Assembly: GCA_016283605.1 (NCBI GenBank)
Contig: JAEENF010000129.1
Location: 1 to 27,151, forward strand
Reading direction: 5' to 3'
DNA from: Prevotella sp.
GTDB lineage: Bacteria > Bacteroidota > Bacteroidia > Bacteroidales > Bacteroidaceae
Length of the DNA: 27,151 nucleotides
A program made the translations under genes and the position numbers. The notes below the pieces were generated by a model. The model made no database searches and had not been told where the DNA came from. It worked only from the letters and a program-made list of their open reading frames with translations. Positions 7,207 through 14,839 of this stretch are shown piece after piece. The first letter of the stretch is position 1; each line of letters starts with the position of its first letter.

Positions 7207-8718
7207 ATGAAAATATTTACGAGTGCCCAGATTCATGAACTGGACAAGTATACGATAGAACATGAGCCTATCAGTTCCATTGATTTGATGGAACGTGCTG
7301 CGAAGGCTATCACACAGGTCATCACTTTTGAATGGCGGGTGGATACGCCTATTGTTGTCTTTGCTGGACCGGGTAACAATGGCGGCGATGCGTTGGCTGT
7401 TGCCCGTATGCTCAGTGAGAAGGGATACAACGTGCAAACGTTTCTCTTTAATATCTCCGATCATCTCTCGGAAGATTGCATGGCCAATAAGAAGCGTCTC
7501 CTTGAGAAGAAAGTGAAGAATTTCACGGAGATTACGCATGAGTTTGAACCTCCGAAGTTGGAGGCGGATATGCTGGTCATTGATGGCCTCTTCGGTTCTG
7601 GACTGAACAAACCACTTGCCGGAGGCTTTGCCTCGTTGGTGAAGTATATCAATGCCTCGTCGGCGAAAGTGGTGAGCATCGATGTCCCCTCCGGACTGAT
7701 GACGGAAGACAACTCGTATAATATCCGTGCAAACATTATCCGTGCAGATATGACGCTGACCTTGGGACAGCGGAAGCTATCCTTCCTCTTCCCGGAGAAT
7801 CAGCAACTCATAGGACGCCTCAGGGTACTTGATATTCGTCTTAGTGCTGAAGGCATTGAGAAGATCGAGTCGCAATATACTCTTGCTGAAGAGAATGACA
7901 TCCGCCCATTATTACTTAAGCGCAGTCCCTATGCCCATAAGGGGAATATGGGTAATGCGTTGATCATCGCAGGCCGCTATGGTATGGCGGGAGCTGCTGT
8001 GTTGGCCACAAAAGCCTGTCTGCGTTCTGGAGCAGGAAAGGTGACGACGCATACCCCCAAACAGAATAGTGTTATCCTGCAGATCAGTGTGCCAGAGGCC
8101 ATCCTACAGCTTGACCGCGACGAGATCATCTTCTCTGAAGCTGTGGATACGGTCGATTATGATGCACTTGGTATAGGACCGGGATTGGGGACGAGTGAGC
8201 AGACGGCTGTCGCACTTATCGCACAGCTGAGACGTACACAATGTCCCTGTGTCTGCGATGCTGATGCTATCAATATACTTGCAAGCCATCATGCATGGCT
8301 GCAGCAGTTGCCTGCAGGTATCATCTTTACACCCCATCCCAAGGAGCTGGAACGTCTTGAGGGACCTGGTGTTGACAGTTATGACCAGCTTTCCAAGGCC
8401 CGTAATCTAGCAGAGCGCACACAGGGCTATGTTTTGTTGAAAGGGCACCATACTGCACTCTGTATGCCTGATGGTCATGTGATCTTTAACTCTACGGGTA
8501 ATGCAGGAATGGCTACCGCAGGTAGCGGCGATGTGTTGACGGGTATCATCACAGGACTTTTGGCACGTGGTTATAAGCAACAAGACGCCTGTCTTATAGG
8601 TATGTACCTTCATGGACTTTCTGGCGACATCGCTGCACGTGAAATCGGTGAGGAGAGCCTGATGGCCAGCGATCTCATCAAGTATCTCCCGCAAGCTTTT
8701 AAACGGTTAAACGATTAA
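7207..8718 (+). CDS. nnr: Bifunctional NAD(P)H-hydrate epimerase / ADP-dependent (S)-NAD(P)H-hydrate dehydratase
   Basis: Repairs hydrated NADH/NADPH: the N-terminal half epimerises R- to S-NAD(P)HX and the C-terminal half dehydrates S-NAD(P)HX using ADP (or ATP). It has 503 residues, the usual length of the fusion. The YjeF_N half (1-220) shows FAGPGNNGGDALAVARML at 52-69, IDGLFGSGLNKPLAG at 125-139 and SIDVPSGL at 157-164. The kinase-like half (230-503) shows KGNMGNALIIAG at 245-256, FTPHPKELERL at 374-384 and GSGDVLTG at 439-446 with the catalytic Asp442. The frame stays open upstream into the hpt region, but homology begins at MKIFTSAQIHELDKY, so 7207 is the start. It is the first gene of a co-directional series leading into glycine cleavage, which produces NADH. 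Confidence 0.95.
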   Translation: MKIFTSAQIHELDKYTIEHEPISSIDLMERAAKAITQVITFEWRVDTPIVVFAGPGNNGGDALAVARMLSEKGYNVQTFLFNISDHLSEDCMANKKRLLEKKVKNFTEITHEFEPPKLEADMLVIDGLFGSGLNKPLAGGFASLVKYINASSAKVVSIDVPSGLMTEDNSYNIRANIIRADMTLTLGQRKLSFLFPENQQLIGRLRVLDIRLSAEGIEKIESQYTLAEENDIRPLLLKRSPYAHKGNMGNALIIAGRYGMAGAAVLATKACLRSGAGKVTTHTPKQNSVILQISVPEAILQLDRDEIIFSEAVDTVDYDALGIGPGLGTSEQTAVALIAQLRRTQCPCVCDADAINILASHHAWLQQLPAGIIFTPHPKELERLEGPGVDSYDQLSKARNLAERTQGYVLLKGHHTALCMPDGHVIFNSTGNAGMATAGSGDVLTGIITGLLARGYKQQDACLIGMYLHGLSGDIAAREIGEESLMASDLIKYLPQAFKRLND

Positions 8719-8732
8719 GAAAAGTAAACAGT

Positions 8733-9806
8733 ATGAAAAGATTTCTGATAGTTTTATCATTTATCATTTATCATTTTGCATTTTGCATAGCACAGACGGT
8801 ATTGAGCCCTTACAGACCTGGTGTTACCTCGGAGGGCGCTGTCTATTTCCTTCCCAAGACGGCTGTCCGTATCACCGTTCAGGTGGAGAAGACCACATAT
8901 ACCCCTGGCGATTTCAGTAAGTATGCCGATCGTTACCTGCGTCTGAAGGATGTCTCTCAAGAACCTTCGGTGGAGTATCGCATCACCACCATCCGTCAGG
9001 AACCCATTGCTGTAGCCGATACCACAAAGGTCTTTGCGGTGAAGTTCGATCCGAAGACTGTAGCCCCTAATGTGGCACTTTCTGATGATGGAATCCTGCT
9101 GGCGATAAATGCCACACCGAATGCCATCACTCCGCAACCGGTGTTTACCCCTGCTCCACGCCCTAAAGCCGTGAATCCGCGTCAGTATATGAATGAGGAA
9201 ACACTGGCAGCAGGCAGTACGGCGAAGATGGCAGAACTCGTGGCACGCGACATCTATGATATCCGTGAGAGTCGTAATCTTCTGGTGCGTGGTCAGGCAG
9301 ATAATATGCCTAAAGATGGTGCGCAGCTTAAGCTGATGTTGAATAGCCTGGATCAGCAGGATCACAGTCTGACGAGTCTCTTCGCAGGCGTGACCCTCAA
9401 GGATACTGTAGAGCACGTCATCACATATGTACCCAGTGAGACTGCGAACCGAGTGTTGCTTTTCCGTTTCTCCCAGAAACTGGGTATCGTGGATGTCGAT
9501 GACCTCGCGGGCGTACCTTATTATATCTCTATCGAGGATCTGAAAACCGTTCCTGAGACACCAGTGACGGACAAGAAGAAAGCCGTTAAACAGGTCGCCG
9601 GTATCTATGTGAATATCCCAGGTAAGTTGCGCTCCACAATCTCCAACAGTGAGGGCCTTCTCTTGACGAATGAGTTCCCTGCAGCACAGTTTGGCAATAC
9701 AGAACTGTTGAGTGCGGCACTCTTCAACAAACGCTATACCACTCATCTCTGGCTGAATCCGCTCTCGGGAGCTGTAGAGCGGTTGGATGCTGAGCAACCG
9801 AAATAG
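8733..9806 (+). CDS. Secreted DUF4831-like protein of unknown function
   Basis: 357 residues with a signal peptide (about 1-20, ending FCIA-Q), so exported, probably periplasmic. The mature part begins with a short beta-rich segment (VLSPYRPGVTSEGAVYFLPK, then residues VRITVQVEK). It has a central AEL-ARDIYDIRESR-NLL-RGQADNMPKDG stretch near residues 165-200, and ends WLNPLSGAVERL. I recognise this pattern as the Bacteroidetes DUF4831 family from memory; its function is not known. It starts 14 bases after the NAD(P)HX-repair gene and ends 39 bases before lplA, so it is probably in the same operon. Codons 8-19 are made of 7-bp repeats. The unbroken antisense frame over this gene is a by-product of its codon use. 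Confidence 0.82.
   Translation: MKRFLIVLSFIIYHFAFCIAQTVLSPYRPGVTSEGAVYFLPKTAVRITVQVEKTTYTPGDFSKYADRYLRLKDVSQEPSVEYRITTIRQEPIAVADTTKVFAVKFDPKTVAPNVALSDDGILLAINATPNAITPQPVFTPAPRPKAVNPRQYMNEETLAAGSTAKMAELVARDIYDIRESRNLLVRGQADNMPKDGAQLKLMLNSLDQQDHSLTSLFAGVTLKDTVEHVITYVPSETANRVLLFRFSQKLGIVDVDDLAGVPYYISIEDLKTVPETPVTDKKKAVKQVAGIYVNIPGKLRSTISNSEGLLLTNEFPAAQFGNTELLSAALFNKRYTTHLWLNPLSGAVERLDAEQPK
8754..8788 (+). repeat. Five contiguous 7-bp repeat units encoding the signal-peptide core of the DUF4831-like protein
   Basis: Three exact copies of TTATCAT (8754-8760, 8761-8767, 8768-8774) are followed by two exact copies of TTTGCAT (8775-8781, 8782-8788). Together they encode L-S-F-I-I-Y-H-F-A-F-C plus the first base pair of the next codon. 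Confidence 0.85.
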
Positions 9807-9811
9807 GCACT

Positions 9812-9839
9812 CTCTCACCTCTAACTTCTTACCACTTAC
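9812..9839 (+). repeat. Four contiguous 7-bp repeat units forming the 5' leader of lplA
   Basis: CTCTCAC, CTCTAAC, TTCTTAC and CACTTAC follow each other without gaps and end six bases before the lplA ATG. The consensus is YWCTYAC-like; all units end in AC. The leader has no Shine-Dalgarno-like purine stretch. Confidence 0.6.
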
Positions 9840-9845
9840 CTCAAA

Positions 9846-10556
9846 ATGAAATATATTACTTTGCCTGACGAAAAGGAGCGTCGTCTATCGTTCTATCTGG
9901 CGATGGAGGAATATGTAGCGCGCCATGTCAACGAGTCAGAGTGTTTCTTCATGTGGCAAGTGAAACCTAGCGTCATCTTCGGACGAAACCAGGTGATAGA
10001 GAATGAGGTGAATATCGACTATTGTCGTGAGAATAGTATCAGTGTGTACCGCCGGAAGAGTGGCGGAGGGTGTGTATATGCTGATATGGACAACGTGATG
10101 CTCTCGTATATCACTGATGGAGATCAGGTGGGCTTTACCTTCAATAAGTTCGTGAATATGATTCTGTTGGTGCTTCGCAAACTTGGTGTTGAGGCTGTAG
10201 GCACGAGTCATAACGACATTATGATAGGGGATAAGAAAGTCTGTGGCACAGCCTTCTACCAGTTGCCTGGGCGAAGCATCGTACACAGCACTCTACTCTA
10301 TGATACCAATATGGAACACATGTTACACGCCATCACTCCCAGTCGTGAAAAACTGCAGAAGAAAGGTATCGAGAGTGTGCGTCAGCGCATCACACTGTTG
10401 AAGGACTACACGTCGATGACGCTTGAAGGTGTGAAAACACTTATCCGTGAGACGCTTTGCAGGGAAGAACTTGTTCTGACAGCTGCCGATGTGGCTGAGA
10501 TAGAGAAAATTGAACAGGACTATCTGCGTGACGATTTTATTCATTTATTACTATAA
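9846..10556 (+). CDS. lplA: Lipoate-protein ligase, catalytic domain only
   Basis: Activates lipoate with ATP and attaches it to the lysine of lipoyl domains; cytoplasmic, 236 residues. The biotin/lipoate-ligase fold shows the lipoyl-AMP loop RRKSGGGCVY at 69-78, the N-D-I motif (SHNDIMIGDKKVCGTAFYQ at 121-139) with the likely catalytic Lys131, and SIVHSTLLYD at 144-153. It lacks the roughly 90-residue C-terminal accessory domain of E. coli LplA. It sits 3 bases before gcvT and 39 bases after the DUF4831-like gene, so its natural acceptor is probably the GcvH encoded two genes downstream. A transferase of the LipL/LipM type would have a similar fold, so ligase versus transferase is not fully settled. 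Confidence 0.88.
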   Translation: MKYITLPDEKERRLSFYLAMEEYVARHVNESECFFMWQVKPSVIFGRNQVIENEVNIDYCRENSISVYRRKSGGGCVYADMDNVMLSYITDGDQVGFTFNKFVNMILLVLRKLGVEAVGTSHNDIMIGDKKVCGTAFYQLPGRSIVHSTLLYDTNMEHMLHAITPSREKLQKKGIESVRQRITLLKDYTSMTLEGVKTLIRETLCREELVLTAADVAEIEKIEQDYLRDDFIHLLL

Positions 10557-10559
10557 TCT

Positions 10560-11669
10560 ATGGCAATTAAGCAAGAATTAGAAAAGAAAGAAAAACGTAC
10601 CTGTCTATACGACAAGCACGTATCACTGGGGGCCACGATAGTGTCCTTCGGAGGTTTTGACATGCCCCTGCTTTATAAGAATGCAGGCATTACGGCAGAG
10701 CACATGGCTGTGCGTGATCAGGTGGGACTCTTCGATGTTTCCCATATGGGTGAAGTCACGGTGAAGGGCAAGGATGCAGAACGTTATGTGCAACACATCT
10801 TCACTAACGACATCGCAGGGGCTCCTGTGGGTAAGATCTACTATGGTATGATGTGCTACGAGAATGGTGGCACAGTGGATGATCTGTTGGTGTATAAGAT
10901 GGGCGAGAATGATTTCTTCCTCGTCATCAATGCAGCCAATATTGATAAGGACTGGGCCTGGATGCAGGAGAATGCCACTGGATTCGATATCGATCTTCAG
11001 AACCGTTCAGACTTCTATGGACAGATTGCTATTCAGGGGCCTGAGTCAGAACATATTGTTGAGACGGTGCTGGGTCTGCCCTGTGCAGAACTGACGTTTT
11101 ATACTGTAAAGACTATTGACGATGTGATTATCTCTCGCACAGGTTATACGGGTGAGGACGGTTTTGAGATCTATGCCTCTCATAACTATATCTGTGAGTG
11201 TTGGGACAAACTCATTGCGGCAGGTGTACAGGCTTGTGGCTTGGGTTGTCGCGATACCCTGCGTTTCGAGGTCGGACTGCCCCTCTATGGTGATGAACTC
11301 TCTGAAGACATCACTCCCATCATGGCTGGTCTCGGTATGTTCGTAAAACTTAACAAGAACGAATTTATCGGCAAAGAGGCCTTGCTGAAGCAAAAGACGG
11401 AGGGTCCGGCGAAGAAACTTGTGGGAATAGAACTCTTCGATAAGGCTATTCCCCGTCATGGGTATACTGTCCTTAATATGGATGGCGACCCCATCGGCGA
11501 AGTGACGACAGGTTATCATGCCCTCTCTGTGGATAAGAGTGTTTGCATGGCATTAGTCGACGCTGCCTATTCGAAACTCGATACTGAGGTGCAAATCCAG
11601 ATTCGTAAGAAAGTATTCCCGGGCAAGGTTGTTAAGAAGCAATTTTATAACAAAAACTATAAAAAATAA
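10560..11669 (+). CDS. gcvT: Glycine cleavage system T protein (aminomethyltransferase)
   Basis: Transfers the methylene group from aminomethyl-lipoyl GcvH to tetrahydrofolate, releasing ammonia and giving 5,10-methylene-THF; cytoplasmic. At 369 residues it has the usual length. Motifs seen: GLFDVSHMGEV (57-67), TNDI near 82-85, ENGGTVDDLLVYK (101-113) with the likely catalytic Asp107, and SRTGYTGEDGFEIY in the middle. The C-terminal barrel has IPRHGY and GEVTTGYHALSV. The start lies three bases after the lplA stop and gcvH follows after five bases, so it is an inner operon gene. Confidence 0.97.
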   Translation: MAIKQELEKKEKRTCLYDKHVSLGATIVSFGGFDMPLLYKNAGITAEHMAVRDQVGLFDVSHMGEVTVKGKDAERYVQHIFTNDIAGAPVGKIYYGMMCYENGGTVDDLLVYKMGENDFFLVINAANIDKDWAWMQENATGFDIDLQNRSDFYGQIAIQGPESEHIVETVLGLPCAELTFYTVKTIDDVIISRTGYTGEDGFEIYASHNYICECWDKLIAAGVQACGLGCRDTLRFEVGLPLYGDELSEDITPIMAGLGMFVKLNKNEFIGKEALLKQKTEGPAKKLVGIELFDKAIPRHGYTVLNMDGDPIGEVTTGYHALSVDKSVCMALVDAAYSKLDTEVQIQIRKKVFPGKVVKKQFYNKNYKK

Positions 11670-11674
11670 ATATT

Positions 11675-12055
11675 ATGGCAAAAGTAATTGAAGGACTCTA
11701 CTATTCAGAGTCACACGAATTTGTAAGAGTAGAAGGTAATTTCGGTTTCATCGGTATCACAGACTATGCCCAGAATGCACTGGGTAATGTGGTGTATGTA
11801 GATATGCCCGACGTGGACGATGAGGTATCGGCAGGTGAGGAATTCGGCGCTGTGGAGAGTGTGAAGGCTGCTTCAGATCTGATTTCTCCCGTCAGTGGTA
11901 CTGTCGTTGAGGTTAATGAAGCCCTTGAGGATACGCCTGAACTCATCAATGAGGATGCTTTCGAGAATTGGATCATCAAAGTAGAACTCAGTGATGCTTC
12001 AGAACTCGATAATCTTATGGACGCTCAGGCTTACGCTGCTTTCTGTGAGAAGTAA
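11675..12055 (+). CDS. gcvH: Glycine cleavage system H protein (lipoyl carrier)
   Basis: A lipoyl-domain protein of 126 residues that shuttles the aminomethyl group between the P, T and L proteins. The lipoylation site is Lys64 in VESVKAASDL, between the paired beta-hairpins FIGITDYAQNALGNVVYVD and ISPVSGTVVEVN. The C-terminal WIIKVELSD is also conserved. It lies between gcvT and gcvPA and downstream of lplA, which supplies a plausible lipoylating enzyme. Confidence 0.97.
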   Translation: MAKVIEGLYYSESHEFVRVEGNFGFIGITDYAQNALGNVVYVDMPDVDDEVSAGEEFGAVESVKAASDLISPVSGTVVEVNEALEDTPELINEDAFENWIIKVELSDASELDNLMDAQAYAAFCEK

Positions 12056-12076
12056 TTCTTGAAAAACAGTAGAAGT

Positions 12077-13411
12077 ATGGCATATAAGTATTTTCCTCAG
12101 ACGGAGGAAGATCTGAAGGCGATGATGGAGAAAGCCGGGGTGGAAAACCTCGGTGATCTCTATGCTCAGATTCCAGAGAGCATCCGCTTTCAGGGCGACT
12201 ATAACATTCCTGAGGGAATGAGTGAGATAGAGATTCGCCGGGTCTTTGAAAAGTTGGGCTCACAAAATAAACAGTTGACCTGTTATGCGGGTTATGGCGT
12301 CTATGACCATTATTCGCCCTCCGTGATTCCTAGTCTGTTGTCGCGCTCTGAGTTTCTCACATCCTATACCCCGTATCAGGCAGAGATCTCACAAGGCACG
12401 CTGCATTATATCTTCGAATACCAGAGTATGATGGCCGAACTTACGGGGATGGACATCAGCAATGCCTCGATGTATGACGGTACGACGGCTACTGCTGAGG
12501 CGATGATGATGGCTGTGGCTGCAGGTAAGAAACAGAACAAGGTTCTCGTATCGGAAACCTTGAATAAGCGTACACGCAAGGTACTCGATACCTATGCGTT
12601 GCACCAGGGCATTGAACTCGTGACGATAGAAGAGAAGAACGGTGTTACAGATTCCGATGATCTGAAGGCTCGTTTAGCCGAGGGTGGTGTGGCTGGTGTT
12701 ATCGTGCAGCAGCCTAATGCTGTGGGTATTGTCGAAGACTTCACAGGTTTTGCTGAGGCTTGTCACGAGAATAAGGCTCTCTTTATTATGAACAGTGTGG
12801 CAGTCGATCTTGCGGTGTTGAAGACACCTGGTGAGTGGGGCGCTGACATTGCTGTGGGTGATGGACAGTCGTTGGGTATACCGATGCTGTTTGGTGGCCC
12901 GTATGTGGGCTATATGTGCTGCACGGAGAAACTGATTCGTAAGATGCCAGGTCGTATCGTAGGTATGACGAAGGATAATCGCGGCCAGCGTGCTTTCGTA
13001 CTCACACTCCAGGCCCGCGAACAGCATATCCGTCGTCAGAAGGCGACGTCGAATATCTGTAGCAATCAAAGCCTGATGGCCCTTTGGGTGACAGTCTATA
13101 TGTCGCTGATGGGTAAGCAGGGACTGAAGGAGGCTGCTGAACTCTCTTATGCAGGTGCTCACTATTTTTGTGACAAACTACTGGCTTCAGGCCATTTCTC
13201 TCTGGTTTATGATCAGCCGTTCTTTAATGAGTTCCTTGTACGTTACGATGGGGATATGGATACCTTGTTCTCTTTCTATGAGATGAACGGTATACTCCCC
13301 GGTGTACGTATGACGGATGGGAGTCTGTTGATTGCTGTGACAGAAAAACGAACGAAAGATGAGATTGACCATTTCCTCAATCTGCTTCCGCTTGTGAATG
13401 GAGTTCATTAA
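12077..13411 (+). CDS. gcvPA: Glycine dehydrogenase (aminomethyl-transferring) subunit 1 (P-protein, N-terminal half)
   Basis: The first half of the split P-protein, 444 residues. With GcvPB it decarboxylates glycine and loads the aminomethyl group onto GcvH. Conserved segments: YKYFPQTEED at the N-terminus, CYAGYGVYDHYSP, LTSYTPYQAEISQGTLHYIFEYQ, ELTGMDISNASMYDGTTATAEAM and GRIVGMTKDNRGQRAFVLTL. The frame extends upstream through a TTG at 12059, but the ATG at 12077 starts where family proteins start. It begins 21 bases after gcvH and ends 18 bases before gcvPB. Confidence 0.96.
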   Translation: MAYKYFPQTEEDLKAMMEKAGVENLGDLYAQIPESIRFQGDYNIPEGMSEIEIRRVFEKLGSQNKQLTCYAGYGVYDHYSPSVIPSLLSRSEFLTSYTPYQAEISQGTLHYIFEYQSMMAELTGMDISNASMYDGTTATAEAMMMAVAAGKKQNKVLVSETLNKRTRKVLDTYALHQGIELVTIEEKNGVTDSDDLKARLAEGGVAGVIVQQPNAVGIVEDFTGFAEACHENKALFIMNSVAVDLAVLKTPGEWGADIAVGDGQSLGIPMLFGGPYVGYMCCTEKLIRKMPGRIVGMTKDNRGQRAFVLTLQAREQHIRRQKATSNICSNQSLMALWVTVYMSLMGKQGLKEAAELSYAGAHYFCDKLLASGHFSLVYDQPFFNEFLVRYDGDMDTLFSFYEMNGILPGVRMTDGSLLIAVTEKRTKDEIDHFLNLLPLVNGVH

Positions 13412-13429
13412 AATTTAAGGCAAAAGGTT

Positions 13430-14839
13430 ATGAATAACAGACTATACGGAAACCTGATTTTTGAACTCTCCAAGGAGGGTCGTAAGGGCTATTCGCTGCC
13501 CGAAAATAATTATGGTGATTATCAGATTCCCAAGGAGTGGTGTCGCGTAGAGGATGCTGCACTGCCAGAATGCGATGAGTTGACGGTGGTACGTCATTAT
13601 ACGAATCTCTCGAATAACAACTTCGGCGTTGATACGGGCTTCTATCCCCTCGGATCCTGTACGATGAAGTACAACCCCAAGATCAATGAGGAGGTGGCTG
13701 CTCTGCCACAGTTCCAGAACCTGCATCCAATGCAGCCTGGTAAGACGGTGATGGGTGTCATGACGTTGATAACGTGGCTTAACCAGGCACTTTGTGAGCT
13801 GACGGGTATGTCAAGATTCACATTCAAGCCTTATGCAGGGGCACATGGCGAATTGACGGGACTGATGGTCATCGATAACTATCATCGTTCTCGTAACGAT
13901 ATGCAGCGTAAGAAGGTGATCGTTCCTGATAGTGCCCACGGTACGAATCCCGCTTCGGCTGCAGTTTGTGGCTTGGAGATTCTCGAAGTAAAATCTACCT
14001 CTGAAGGTTTGGTCGATCTGGGCGATCTGGAAAGGCTGGTAGGATTGGAAGGTCCTAACATTGCTGCGATGATGATGACCAATCCCAATACGCTGGGTCT
14101 CTTCGAGACGCGTATCCCTGAGATTGCGAAACTCATCCACGACTGCGGAGGACTGATGTACTACGATGGTGCCAACCTGAATCCTATGCTGGGTGCCTGT
14201 CGCCCTGGTGATATGGGTTTCGATGTGATGCACATCAACCTGCATAAGACGTTCTCTACACCTCATGGCGGAGGCGGTCCAGGCGCAGGCCCTGTGGGTG
14301 TCCGATGGGGCTTGGAGGAATTCTTCCCCGATATTTCTCCCTATCATGGCAACTTCGGCGTGATGATGCGTGCCTATGCTTATATTCTCTCGTTAGGTCG
14401 TGAACAGATCAAGAATGTGGGTCCCCTCGCTACGCTTAATGCCAACTATATCAAGGAATCGCTCAAGGACGTCTATGAACTGCCTATCGACACCACATGC
14501 TGTCATGAGTTTGTGTTCGATGGCTTGAAGGATAAGTCTACTGGGGTTACGACGATGGATATCGCTAAGCGTCTGCTCGACTACGGCTATCATGCACCTA
14601 CGATCTACTTCCCGTTGCTGTTCCATGAGTCACTGATGATAGAGCCTACTGAGAACGAGTCGAAGGAAACGCTCGATGGCTTCATCGCAGTGATGCGTAA
14701 GATTGCTGAGGAAGCCAAGAACGATCCGGAGCTGGTGAAGACGGCACCCCACAATACGCCGATAGGTCGTGTGGATGATGTCCTCGCAGCGAAGCATCCG
14801 ATTACCACTTATAAGCAGATGCTCAATGACAACAACTGA
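13430..14839 (+). CDS. gcvPB: Glycine dehydrogenase (aminomethyl-transferring) subunit 2 (P-protein, C-terminal half)
   Basis: The PLP-carrying half of the split P-protein, 469 residues. The PLP lysine is Lys273 in NLHKTFSTPHGGGGPGAGPV. Other family segments are GFYPLGSCTMKYNPK (70-84), YAGAHGELTG (135-144), SAHGTNPASA (168-177) and MMTNPNTLGLFE (215-226). The last 14 bases overlap the lpdA start in another frame, which suggests coupled translation. It works with GcvPA, GcvT, GcvH and the lipoamide dehydrogenase in the same cluster. Confidence 0.97.
   Translation: MNNRLYGNLIFELSKEGRKGYSLPENNYGDYQIPKEWCRVEDAALPECDELTVVRHYTNLSNNNFGVDTGFYPLGSCTMKYNPKINEEVAALPQFQNLHPMQPGKTVMGVMTLITWLNQALCELTGMSRFTFKPYAGAHGELTGLMVIDNYHRSRNDMQRKKVIVPDSAHGTNPASAAVCGLEILEVKSTSEGLVDLGDLERLVGLEGPNIAAMMMTNPNTLGLFETRIPEIAKLIHDCGGLMYYDGANLNPMLGACRPGDMGFDVMHINLHKTFSTPHGGGGPGAGPVGVRWGLEEFFPDISPYHGNFGVMMRAYAYILSLGREQIKNVGPLATLNANYIKESLKDVYELPIDTTCCHEFVFDGLKDKSTGVTTMDIAKRLLDYGYHAPTIYFPLLFHESLMIEPTENESKETLDGFIAVMRKIAEEAKNDPELVKTAPHNTPIGRVDDVLAAKHPITTYKQMLNDNN

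Noticed and set aside
8757..9818. Minus-strand open frame of 353 codons opposite the DUF4831-like gene
   Set aside because: The plus-strand protein has a signal peptide, recognisable family features and operon spacing. The minus-strand product has no motif, and its end coincides with the repeat-rich signal region.
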